From Archangium violaceum (GTDB lineage: Bacteria > Myxococcota > Myxococcia > Myxococcales > Myxococcaceae), in NCBI RefSeq assembly GCF_016859125.1, contig NZ_CP069338.1, forward strand, positions 2,878,501-2,942,500: a DNA stretch of 64,000 bases, in the 5' to 3' direction. Below the pieces are notes generated by a model. It made no database searches. It was not told the DNA's origin and saw nothing but the letters and a program-made list of their open reading frames with translations. The position numbers were made by a program, and so were the translations under genes. Shown here piece after piece: positions 25,458 to 32,591 of the stretch (positions are counted from its first letter, which is position 1; each line of letters opens with the position of its first letter).

Positions 25458-26051
25458 TCAACGCCCCTTGCGCTTACGCCGCACCGGACTCCACCCAACC
25501 GGTGCGGCCCGGATTCGTTCGAACTCGTCCACGGCCTTCCGCATCGAGCGCACCACCCCATGAGGCAGCGGTTGCCGCGTTGCCAGCATCCGCGCGAACT
25601 TCTGCGCTGCGGGCTGGCGATCCTCGTCCCGAACCGCATGGAGCCTCTTGTAGTCGGTCTGCTCGTCCGCCTTCCCGTGCTTCAGGAAGTGAACCCAGGT
25701 CTCCATCTGGCGCCGGGGTACCCAGAGGGAGATCCGCTCCTTTCTTCCTCGCGCCGGCTCACCCGCGACTCGCAAGCGCTCGGCGAGCTGCCGCTCCCTT
25801 CCTCCTTCTGGCTGGGTATCCGCATCAATGACCACGAGAAGATCTCGTTGTCCCCCGCCCTTGCGGTTGGCATGAACCTCCGCCGGATAGGCGCCAAGCA
25901 CGTGGTCGTATGCCGAGCCCCTTCCACTCCTGGAGATGTTCGCGGTGATCTGGTCCTCTCTCCATCCACACTGCCGGAGGCACCGATAAGCGAACCGGTA
26001 GTCAGCCACACCTTCACAGAGGACCACCACACGAACGCGTCGGCTACTCAT
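25458..26051 (-). CDS. TOPRIM-like partner of the upstream ATPase (candidate defence effector)
   Basis: The 197-residue cytoplasmic protein has TOPRIM-type motifs: VVVLCEGVADYRFAYR near the start (acidic Glu in CEG) and LLVVIDADTQ (Asp-x-Asp) near residue 70. A middle stretch GRKERISLWVPRRQMETW and a basic C-terminus (SPVRRKRKGR) follow. The start at 26051 overlaps the end of the ATPase gene by 8 bases, so the pair is coupled. ATPase plus TOPRIM two-gene units include OLD-like, PARIS-like and RloAB-like anti-phage systems; which of these it belongs to cannot be decided by eye. It converges on the SWIM gene with 15 bases between stops. Confidence 0.68.
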   Translation of the reverse strand: MSSRRVRVVVLCEGVADYRFAYRCLRQCGWREDQITANISRSGRGSAYDHVLGAYPAEVHANRKGGGQRDLLVVIDADTQPEGGRERQLAERLRVAGEPARGRKERISLWVPRRQMETWVHFLKHGKADEQTDYKRLHAVRDEDRQPAAQKFARMLATRQPLPHGVVRSMRKAVDEFERIRAAPVGWSPVRRKRKGR

Positions 26052-27147
26052 CGACCCACCCTCGCGCGAGCAATTCGGACACGGGCAACCCCGCGCCATC
26101 GCCAGGGACCGTGCGTACCCGTGCTGGCCCACCGCCCTCGCGCTCGAGAAGAAGACCCTGCGTGGGCGCGAGGAAGTCGATCAACCCGGGGTTGTGGGAG
26201 ATGAGCAGCGCCTGGCCACCCGCCTCCGTCTCGTCCATGAGGCGATTGAGCCAGGGTTGTATCTCTCGCGGCGAGAGGAAGCTCTCCGGCTCGTCGATGC
26301 AGAGCGTGCTCGCCTCACCGGAAACCGCGTGCAGCAACGCGTAGAGCACGACCAGCGCGCGCTGCCCCTCGGAGAGCTCGTTGAAGGCGAAAACGACGCG
26401 CCCACGCCGTCGCGGTGAGGCAAACGAGAACTGGAGCAGATGACTGCCACGCCCCTGCTGCTCGAATTCGTAATCCCGGAACCCTTCGAGCACGATGCGC
26501 AGGCTTCGCTTGAGGTTGCGTGAGAACGCCGCACGAGCGTCCTGCATGGCCAGAAGCCAGGAAGCGAAGTTGGACAGGTCTCGTTCCAGGAAGCCTCCCT
26601 TGCCTTCCCGAGCCACGGCATCCAGGGTCTGCGGCACCGGTCGGAAGACCCAGATACGCGCCAACCTGTCCGTCACCCAGGTCAACCCCTCCGACCGGTA
26701 CTTGCTCGGCAGGTTCGACAGCGGCGACACCTTGGACCCTGCCGGAAAGGTGAAGGCAACACCACCAGTCCAGGGCCAGACCTTCACCTCTTCTCCAGAA
26801 AACGAATAGCGCACCTGGTTCTCGCGGAGGATCTCCTCACGCTCGATGAAGCTGTCCTGACCTCGCTCGTGACGGATGGCCAGTCGGTACGTATAGGCTC
26901 CATCCGGTCCTCGCAGCTCGAGTTCGAACGTCTGGATGCTCTTGTCGAGCCAACGGGTTCGCGTCGAATCCGGGAACAGCGACGCCGCGGGGCTACCGTC
27001 AACGACGAGCTGCCGGAGCTTGAACAGGACTTCGAACACCGCGCTCTTGCCTGCACCATTCGGGCCCAGGAGCAACGTGAGCGCGCCCGGTTCGAGCGTG
27101 GCCCGTTCGAAGCAGCGGTAGTTGTCGACGAAGAGGCGCGTAATCAT
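26044..27147 (-). CDS. AAA (RecF/OLD-like, AAA_21) ATPase
   Basis: The 367-residue SMC/ABC-like ATPase opens with LFVDNYRCFE and Walker A GPNGAGKS (about residues 27-34). The signature-like LSEGQRALVVLYALL, Walker B ASTLCIDEPESFLSPREI and the H-loop LLISHNPGLIDFL are in the C-terminal third, the order seen in OLD/RloA/AriA-type ATPases. The middle 150 residues are variable. I chose MITRLF at 27147; an ATG six codons earlier (27165) is an alternative. With the overlapping TOPRIM-like gene it forms a probable two-gene defence cassette. The cassette sits inside the insertion that separates the SWIM gene from the retron. Confidence 0.85.
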   Translation of the reverse strand: MITRLFVDNYRCFERATLEPGALTLLLGPNGAGKSAVFEVLFKLRQLVVDGSPAASLFPDSTRTRWLDKSIQTFELELRGPDGAYTYRLAIRHERGQDSFIEREEILRENQVRYSFSGEEVKVWPWTGGVAFTFPAGSKVSPLSNLPSKYRSEGLTWVTDRLARIWVFRPVPQTLDAVAREGKGGFLERDLSNFASWLLAMQDARAAFSRNLKRSLRIVLEGFRDYEFEQQGRGSHLLQFSFASPRRRGRVVFAFNELSEGQRALVVLYALLHAVSGEASTLCIDEPESFLSPREIQPWLNRLMDETEAGGQALLISHNPGLIDFLAPTQGLLLEREGGGPARVRTVPGDGAGLPVSELLARGWVDE

Positions 27148-27196
27148 CGTGTGTCGTTCCACCATAGTGCTTCTGGTAGGACCCGACCAGAAGCGC

Positions 27197-27880
27197 TCAC
27201 GCTCGCTCGTAGCCGATGCTCCCGACGAAGAGCCTCCGCGTACCGGCTCTCGCGAGGCACCGCGAGCCGCTCGCGGAGAAAGCAAGCGGCTCGAGACCCG
27301 CCGCGTCGAAGAGGGGGCGCCGCTGCTTCGTGCGCCGGTCGAGCACGGCCAGCGTCTCCCCCTCGTCCGTGCGCCAACTGGTGCCAGCGCTCGCGTCGGC
27401 GACCACGACCGCATGCGGCCCGGCCCAGAGCATCGGTAGGTCATACCTCGAGTAGCGGTCATCCACTGTGCGCGGGGCTCGGCTCACCTCTCGTGCCCAG
27501 TGCTGGAAGTCCCCCGGGTGCTCCTCCCGCTGCGCCATCACCATCGCCGTGCCGTCCTGGAGCGACACGTGCAGGGCGTCGCACCGCAAAGCGCGCGCGA
27601 TGATGCCGAGCCGATGCTCGCCCGACGGCCCCGGCTTCGCCAGCAGGTCGAGAGGCGCGGTTTTGACGACGGACCAGCCGCCTCGGCTGGCCCCGAGCGC
27701 AAGAGCCCACCGATCGGAAGTCGCCCCCGTTCCATATTGCATCCTGTCCCATGTCTCGCGTTCGCGCCGCACGTAGGGCGCCGCCACGAGGCCTTCCTCC
27801 GAGCAGAGGTCGCGGATGGCTCGCTCGAGAGCATCGAGGTCGTTGGTCCGGAAGAACGTCGCCTGTCCCCATTCACCCAT
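27197..27880 (-). CDS. Conserved-looking protein of unknown function
   Basis: The 227-residue protein has no signal or membrane segment. Start MGEWGQATFFRTND is chosen because GAAGG lies seven bases upstream; an ATG seven codons earlier has no properly spaced site. It has aromatic-rich strands (RWALALGASRGGWSVVKTAPLDLL, LRCDALHVSLQDGTAMVM) and ends with FVGSIGYERA. It resembles small SMI1/Imm-type immunity proteins in composition and context, but I cannot assign it. It lies 49 bases upstream of the ATPase gene on the same strand and is divergent from the toxin gene, so it may belong to either module. Confidence 0.6.
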   Translation of the reverse strand: MGEWGQATFFRTNDLDALERAIRDLCSEEGLVAAPYVRRERETWDRMQYGTGATSDRWALALGASRGGWSVVKTAPLDLLAKPGPSGEHRLGIIARALRCDALHVSLQDGTAMVMAQREEHPGDFQHWAREVSRAPRTVDDRYSRYDLPMLWAGPHAVVVADASAGTSWRTDEGETLAVLDRRTKQRRPLFDAAGLEPLAFSASGSRCLARAGTRRLFVGSIGYERA

Positions 27881-27970
27881 GGGGGCGCCTTCTATATTCA
27901 TCCCCCCATGCGCGTCACCGCTCGACCAGTCCGTGTGGCTGTTGCACGCGCCACCTGTCAGCATGAAGCC

Positions 27971-29353
27971 ATGAGACCGCTGACATCCGCCGCGCACCTG
28001 GCCGCCGTGCTGCTGCTGCTGGCCTCCGGTGCCCTCGCCGCTGAGGCGGATGATTTCCAGTTGCTCTTGCGGCACAGCGGACTGCCGCAGTCCGTCTACC
28101 TGCCACCAGGCCAGCCCCTCACCCCGGAGAAGGCCCAGGCCCTCTGGCGGGGACTCGTGGACGGCCCCGCCAACCTGAGAACCTTCGCCCCCCGCACCAC
28201 CCTGGCGCGCCTGCTACACGAGTCCTCCGCCACTGGCAGAACCCTGCCCTACGCCGAGTTGCTCGCCCGCACCGAGCGCTTCCGCCGTCTGGTGGTGGCC
28301 CGGCCGGATGGCTACTGCGCCGTGGCGCTCACCGGCACGCCCATCTCCTGGCTGGGACAGCCCACCCTTCAGCAGGGGGAGCTGTACGTGCAGCGTATGC
28401 GCGTGGGCGCATTCCACTTCGACGGGGGTGGCGTCTACTTCATCGTGGACGAGGCCCTGCACAAGCAGGAGTCACCACCCGTGGGCGAACGGGGCGCGGG
28501 AAGAGACCCCGCCACCGCTGCACTGCTGGGTGCGGAGGCCGCACTGGAGGAGATGGCACGGGGACTGGCGGCCCTCCTCACCGAGCCGGCTCGCACCCTG
28601 GAAGGTCTGGCCCACCTGCCCACAGCGGTGTCGGGTCTCATCGCCAGCTCGCCCGAGTACTTCGCCCGCTACGGGGCGATGAACCTGGAGGACCAGATTC
28701 GCGAGGCGGCACGGCTGGCCACCCACGTGCTGACGCTCCAGGGAGGTGCGACTACGGTGGGACTGCGACTGGCCTCCGCCACGCGGCTGCCGGTGCTCGC
28801 CCTCTCGGCAAGGGGCACACTGGCGGTGCACGAGGTGGCCGTACCCGCCGGAGCCGTGACGGCGGTGGTCGGGACCGGAGCTACGCCTATCTCCATCGTC
28901 CTCATGGCGCAGGGCAGCGAGGTGACCGGGGGCAGCAAGTCCTGGCCTCCGCCTCCCGAAGGGCCCGGCCAGTGGATTCAGAAGACGGAGCACATGAGCG
29001 ATGAGGCCAAGCGATTCCAGTCCGAGATGACGGGTGCCCCGGAGGGCTGGGTCTACCGCGTCCGCACAGGCCCCGGACCCAAGGACTACGTGCACTTCGA
29101 CGGCTTCAAGGACGGCGTGCTCATCGAGGTCAAGGGCCCTGGTTACAAGAAGCTCCTCGAGAAAATGCAGGGCAAGCAGTGGTTCGAGGGCGTCGAGGAA
29201 ATGCTCGAACAGGCCGAGCGCCAGGTCAAAGCAGCCCGTGGGACTCCCATCCAATGGCATTTCGCCGAGCGCGAGGTAGCGGACTTCATGCGCGAGCTGC
29301 TCAAGCAACAGAACTCCGGCAGCATCAAGGTCATCCATACCCATGCACGGTGA
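27971..29353 (+). CDS. Polymorphic toxin with C-terminal Tox-REase-5 nuclease domain
   Basis: The 460-residue protein starts with a Sec signal peptide (residues 1-24, LLLLASGALAAE; no lipobox). A variable 270-residue region follows, with a hydrophobic segment near 285-315 (VAVPAGAVTAVVGTGATPISIVLMA). The last 130 residues are the restriction-endonuclease-fold toxin domain: GQWIQKTEHMSDEAKRFQS, VHFDGFKDGVLIEVKG with D377, E386 and K388 in the D...ExK arrangement, then EQAERQVKAARGTPIQWHFAE. It should cut DNA in target cells. The immunity gene follows 12 bases after its stop. ATG 27971 is chosen because the signal peptide begins there. Export route is unknown. Confidence 0.85.
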   Translation: MRPLTSAAHLAAVLLLLASGALAAEADDFQLLLRHSGLPQSVYLPPGQPLTPEKAQALWRGLVDGPANLRTFAPRTTLARLLHESSATGRTLPYAELLARTERFRRLVVARPDGYCAVALTGTPISWLGQPTLQQGELYVQRMRVGAFHFDGGGVYFIVDEALHKQESPPVGERGAGRDPATAALLGAEAALEEMARGLAALLTEPARTLEGLAHLPTAVSGLIASSPEYFARYGAMNLEDQIREAARLATHVLTLQGGATTVGLRLASATRLPVLALSARGTLAVHEVAVPAGAVTAVVGTGATPISIVLMAQGSEVTGGSKSWPPPPEGPGQWIQKTEHMSDEAKRFQSEMTGAPEGWVYRVRTGPGPKDYVHFDGFKDGVLIEVKGPGYKKLLEKMQGKQWFEGVEEMLEQAERQVKAARGTPIQWHFAEREVADFMRELLKQQNSGSIKVIHTHAR

Positions 29354-29365
29354 GGACTCACTCGA

Positions 29366-30097
29366 ATGAAGGAAACATATTACGTGGGAGCCTACTGGCT
29401 ATCCCGGCGGGAGTCGGCCGAGACCTGCGCCCAGCGTGCGGAGTCCTTCTTCCGTCTGCTGGCCTCGTGCGACCCGAGCCTCGCTCACTGGTTCAGAAAA
29501 GGCCGCACCCTCGAAGAGGCGCTGAAGCATCGCCTTGAACCCGATGCCGCGAGTCTCGCGAAGGTATTCCACCAGCAAGCGCAGAAGGAAGGACGCTTCG
29601 CCGACGACGGCTTCTCGCTGAGGGGCTGGAATGGGCAGACCCACGAGGCAGCGAGCACCCTGTCACTCCTCTGTGGTGATGCATCCGTCTGGGTCTCCAA
29701 CTCGTGCCTGTTCAACCCGCCAGAGGAAGGCCCCGCCGAGGAGCGCGTACTCCAGACCTCCGTGCTTGCCCAGATACTGCGCGCCATGGCCATGGCCTTC
29801 GAACCCGAGTGGGGCATCGCCACCTCTTCTCAGCATCGGAACCTGGTGGCGCCGGAATCCGCCAGGGCCGGCACCTTCGTCGGCTGGCTCATGTACTTCT
29901 CCCACCGGCGCGGCCCACTGCCCCCCCTGCCTCCGCCCGTCCACATCGAGGCCGTGGAGAACAAGGGCACGCTCGTCATCCTCACCCCCGAGCGTTTCAC
30001 CGCCTCCAACCCCGCCCACGTGGAGCTGGCGCGCGACGTGGCCGAGCGCCTCGCCCAGGCCGGCCTGCTCACGCCCCTGCGCCCGTGGGAGACCTGA
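29366..30097 (+). CDS. Imm52-family immunity protein
   Basis: The 243-residue cytoplasmic protein has the family's opening pattern MKETYYVGAYWLSRRESAETCAQRAESFF, then LASCDPSLAHWFRKG and LRGWNGQTHEAASTLSLLCG, and EWGIATSSQHRN. Imm52 proteins are the usual partners of Tox-REase-5 toxins, and here the gene follows one by 12 bases. It presumably binds and blocks the nuclease domain. Its stop is followed within six bases by a copy of the SWIM gene's tail, which places the right end of the inserted segment here. Confidence 0.85.
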   Translation: MKETYYVGAYWLSRRESAETCAQRAESFFRLLASCDPSLAHWFRKGRTLEEALKHRLEPDAASLAKVFHQQAQKEGRFADDGFSLRGWNGQTHEAASTLSLLCGDASVWVSNSCLFNPPEEGPAEERVLQTSVLAQILRAMAMAFEPEWGIATSSQHRNLVAPESARAGTFVGWLMYFSHRRGPLPPLPPPVHIEAVENKGTLVILTPERFTASNPAHVELARDVAERLAQAGLLTPLRPWET

Positions 30098-30102
30098 CGG
30101 CC

Positions 30103-30132
30103 TTCATCGACTCGGCATCCGGGATGGTGTAG
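30103..30132 (+). repeat. 30-bp repeat, copy 2 (orphan end of the SWIM gene upstream of the retron)
   Basis: Ten codons (FIDSASGMV-stop) match the end of the SWIM gene at 25413-25442, in the right phase and with its own stop, but without the gene. This is the scar showing that the retron once followed the SWIM gene directly. Confidence 0.8.
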
Positions 30133-30135
30133 AAA

Positions 30136-30151
30136 ACCCCTCAGGAGGGGT
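30136..30151 (+). terminator. Short hairpin after the orphan SWIM tail
   Basis: ACCCCTC (30136-30142) and GAGGGGT (30145-30151) pair perfectly around two bases, four bases after the stop codon of the SWIM-tail copy. No T-run follows. It may be the original end-of-operon hairpin of the accessory genes. Confidence 0.4.
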
Positions 30152-30184
30152 GGACGCGACGAAGCACGGCGAACGCGCCAGGTA

Positions 30185-30465
30185 GCGCGAGTGGTCGAGA
30201 GAGGTCCGGAAAGCATCAGCCTTCGCGCCTCGAGCGCGGGAGCGGCGCTGCGCCGCTCTGGAAGCAATGCAGGACACTCTCCGCAAGGTAGCCTGTTCTT
30301 GGCTCTCTCCCGGTAGAGGGGCATGGGCCCCTCGGGGAGCTGAGCCAACGACGCAACCGCCGTTTCCCCAAGGGGCCCATGCCCCTCTACCGGGGAGAGC
30401 CGGTGAGGCTACCGTGCCCCAGGTGAGCAGGTGGTGGATTCCAGGCCTCTCTCGACCGCTCGCGC
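30185..30465 (+). ncRNA. msr-msd: Retron msr-msd RNA (Mx162/Sa163 type)
   Basis: This is the template/primer RNA of the retron. The terminal inverted repeat a1 (30185-30206) pairs with a2 (30444-30465) over 22 bases with only G-U wobbles. Downstream of a1, AGC trinucleotides at 30212 and 30218 are candidates for the branch guanosine. msr hairpins follow, including a perfect 7-bp stem 30241-30247/30251-30257. The msd part is one long hairpin: outer stem 30287-30294/30406-30413, inner stem about 36 bp (30301-30338 with 30364-30401, one bulge) and a loop of about 25 bases. If cDNA starts next to a2 and stops near the msr/msd border (about 30281-30286) its length is about 160 nt, matching the large myxobacterial msDNAs. 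It ends 45 bases before the reverse transcriptase start. Confidence 0.92.
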
Positions 30466-30510
30466 CCCCCCGTCCCCCATGACGTCTCCTCGCCGTACCG
30501 AGGTGCCGCG

Positions 30511-31935
30511 ATGACCGCGAAGCTCGAGACGTTCGTCCCCGCAGCGGCCCCCGTGGTGGTGCCCGCCCCCGCCCCTGTTCCCGCCTCCGCCAACGTGGTG
30601 GCCCAACGCGAGGTGAGCCAGCGCGAGGAGCAGGCACGGCTGGCTCGCTGGAAGGCGATTGAAGAGGCCGGCGGCCAGGAGGCGTGGGTCGAGGCCGAGC
30701 TGAAGGCCAAGGGGCTCGCGCCCGAGCACGAGGATCCGAGCGGCCTCTCCGAGAAGGAGAAGGCGGCCTGGAAGGAGAAGAAGAAGGCAGAGGCCGCCGA
30801 GCGCCGCGCGTTGAAGCGCCTGGCGTGGGAGGCGTGGCGCACCGCGCACATCAACCACCTGGGCGCGGGGGTGCACTGGGAGGAGGCGGGAGGCCCGGAC
30901 AAGTTCGACCTGAAGGACCGCGAGGAGCGGGCGAAGGCGAACGGATTGCCGGAGCTGGAGTCGGCCCAGACGCTGGCGAAGGCGCTGGGGCTGAGCGTGG
31001 CGAGGCTGCGCTGGTTCAGCTACCACCGGGAGGTGGACACGGGGACGCACTACCGCAGCTGGGAGATTCCCAAGCGGGACGGTGGGAAGCGGACCATCAC
31101 CTCGCCGAAGAAGGAGCTGAAGCAGGCGCAGCGATGGGTGCTGGCGAACGTCATCGAGCGGCTGCCGGTGCACGGAGCAGCGCACGGCTTCGTGGCGGGG
31201 CGCTCCATCGTCACCAACGCGCTGGCGCACAAGGGCGCGGACGTGGTGGTGAAGATGGACATCAAGGACTTCTTCCCGTCGGTGACGTGGCAGCGGGTGA
31301 AGGGCCTGTTGCGCAAGGGAGGGCTGGCGGAGGGCTCGGCGACGCTGCTGGCGCTGATGGCCACGGAGGCGCCGCGCGAGGTGGTGCAGTTCCGCGGGAA
31401 GACGCTGTACGTGGCGAAGGGGCCGCGCGCGCTGCCGCAAGGGGCGCCGACGTCACCGGGAATCACCAACGCGCTGTGCCTGCGTCTGGACAAGCGGCTG
31501 TCGGCGCTGTCGAGGCGGTTGGGCTTCACGTACACGCGCTACGCGGACGACATGACGTTCTCCTGGCGCAGGAGCCGGGGGAAGACGGAAGCGCCAGTGG
31601 CGGTGCTGATCGCCCGGGTGGAGAAGGTGCTGGAGGCGGAGGGCTTCCGGGTGCACCCGGACAAGACGCGAGTGATGCGTCCGGGGAACCGGCAGGTGGT
31701 GACGGGACTGGTGGTGAACGAGGCCCCGAAGGGCCAGCCCGGAGCGCGAGTGCCGCGCGAGGTGCTGCGCCAGTTGCGAGCGGCGCTGCACAACCGGGAG
31801 AAGGGCAAGCAAGGCAAGGAAGGCGAGACGCTCGAGCAGCTCAAGGGCATGGCCGCCTTCATCCACATGACGGATCCGGCGAAGGGCCGCGCGTTGCTGG
31901 AGCGGCTCGCCGCGCTGGAGAAGCGCGAGGCGTAA
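30511..31935 (+). CDS. ret: Retron reverse transcriptase (Mx162 type)
   Basis: The 474-residue protein makes the branched msDNA from the upstream msr-msd RNA. The first 170 residues are a Pro/Ala-rich start and a charged helical stretch (EKEKAAWKEKKKAEAAERR), the N-terminal extension seen in myxobacterial retron RTs. The RT core follows: motif X as NALAH (236-240), VVKMDIKDFFPSV, PQGAPTSPGITNALC, the catalytic YADD (344-347) and motif Y as VTG (397-399). Together the X and Y motifs separate retron RTs from group II intron and other RTs. GAGGTG lies six bases before the ATG. It is now separated from its likely protein partners by an inserted segment. Confidence 0.95.
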   Translation: MTAKLETFVPAAAPVVVPAPAPVPASANVVAQREVSQREEQARLARWKAIEEAGGQEAWVEAELKAKGLAPEHEDPSGLSEKEKAAWKEKKKAEAAERRALKRLAWEAWRTAHINHLGAGVHWEEAGGPDKFDLKDREERAKANGLPELESAQTLAKALGLSVARLRWFSYHREVDTGTHYRSWEIPKRDGGKRTITSPKKELKQAQRWVLANVIERLPVHGAAHGFVAGRSIVTNALAHKGADVVVKMDIKDFFPSVTWQRVKGLLRKGGLAEGSATLLALMATEAPREVVQFRGKTLYVAKGPRALPQGAPTSPGITNALCLRLDKRLSALSRRLGFTYTRYADDMTFSWRRSRGKTEAPVAVLIARVEKVLEAEGFRVHPDKTRVMRPGNRQVVTGLVVNEAPKGQPGARVPREVLRQLRAALHNREKGKQGKEGETLEQLKGMAAFIHMTDPAKGRALLERLAALEKREA

Positions 31936-32099
31936 CGCGGCTCGAAGCGCCTGCTGTCACGAGTCGAACGCATCGAAGCTCCCATCCAACTCGCCACCTC
32001 ACCAGGCGCTACACTCCTCCTATGGGGGGCCTGAAAATGCGTGGGCTACCGGAGAGGCTTCTTGCCTGCTCGGGTCAACGGCAAGATCTGCCGGGGGAC

Positions 32100-32591
32100 A
32101 TGAGCATGAACCGTAACCGGCAGGACTGGTGGCGCTCGGTCGCGATGCGAAGGGATCAACTTCATCAGGAGCTGTTCGCGGCCAGGGTTCCCTACGCTGA
32201 GTTCGAGCGCGCGCTCCTGGCCCAGGAGAAACAATTCCTGCGTGAAGCTCGCACGGAGAGCGAGCGCAGGCTCATCCGGGCGCGTACCGCCCGGACCCTG
32301 TTCACCGAAGCGTTCGCCTTCGGCCTTCCCTGAAAGGATTTCGGACGCGCGCTGCGCCGCTTCCAGCGATTGGGGCTCTCCGACTCGGACGACCGCGTGC
32401 ATGCGGCCTGTCTCTACGTCCAGTCCCTGGACCTGTTCCCCAAACGGGCCCGTGAGGCCTGGACCCTGCTCGAAGACGCCGAACGCAGAACGAAAGCCCT
32501 ACGCCGTGCAAATCCCCTCCGCGAGGAGAACCTCGAGGCCATCGCCCACACGAAGCAGGTGGCCCGGGTGCGCAGACCCGAGCCCCGCTGA
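32100..32591 (+). pseudogene. Small helical protein downstream of the RT, split by an in-frame stop
   Basis: The first part (77 codons, MSMNRNRQDWWRS to FTEAFAFGLP) has GGGGGA four bases before its ATG and is a charged helical protein. A TGA at 32331-32333 ends it, yet the same frame continues without a break: KDFGRALRRFQRLGLSDSD, AACLYVQSLDLFPKRAREAWTLLEDAERR, to a stop at 32589-32591. The second part has no ATG and no ribosome site. The likeliest reading is one gene of about 160 codons with a nonsense change (for example CGA to TGA). The alternative is a short gene followed by a non-coding tail. Function unknown. It ends exactly where the convergent gene on the other strand ends. Confidence 0.55.
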
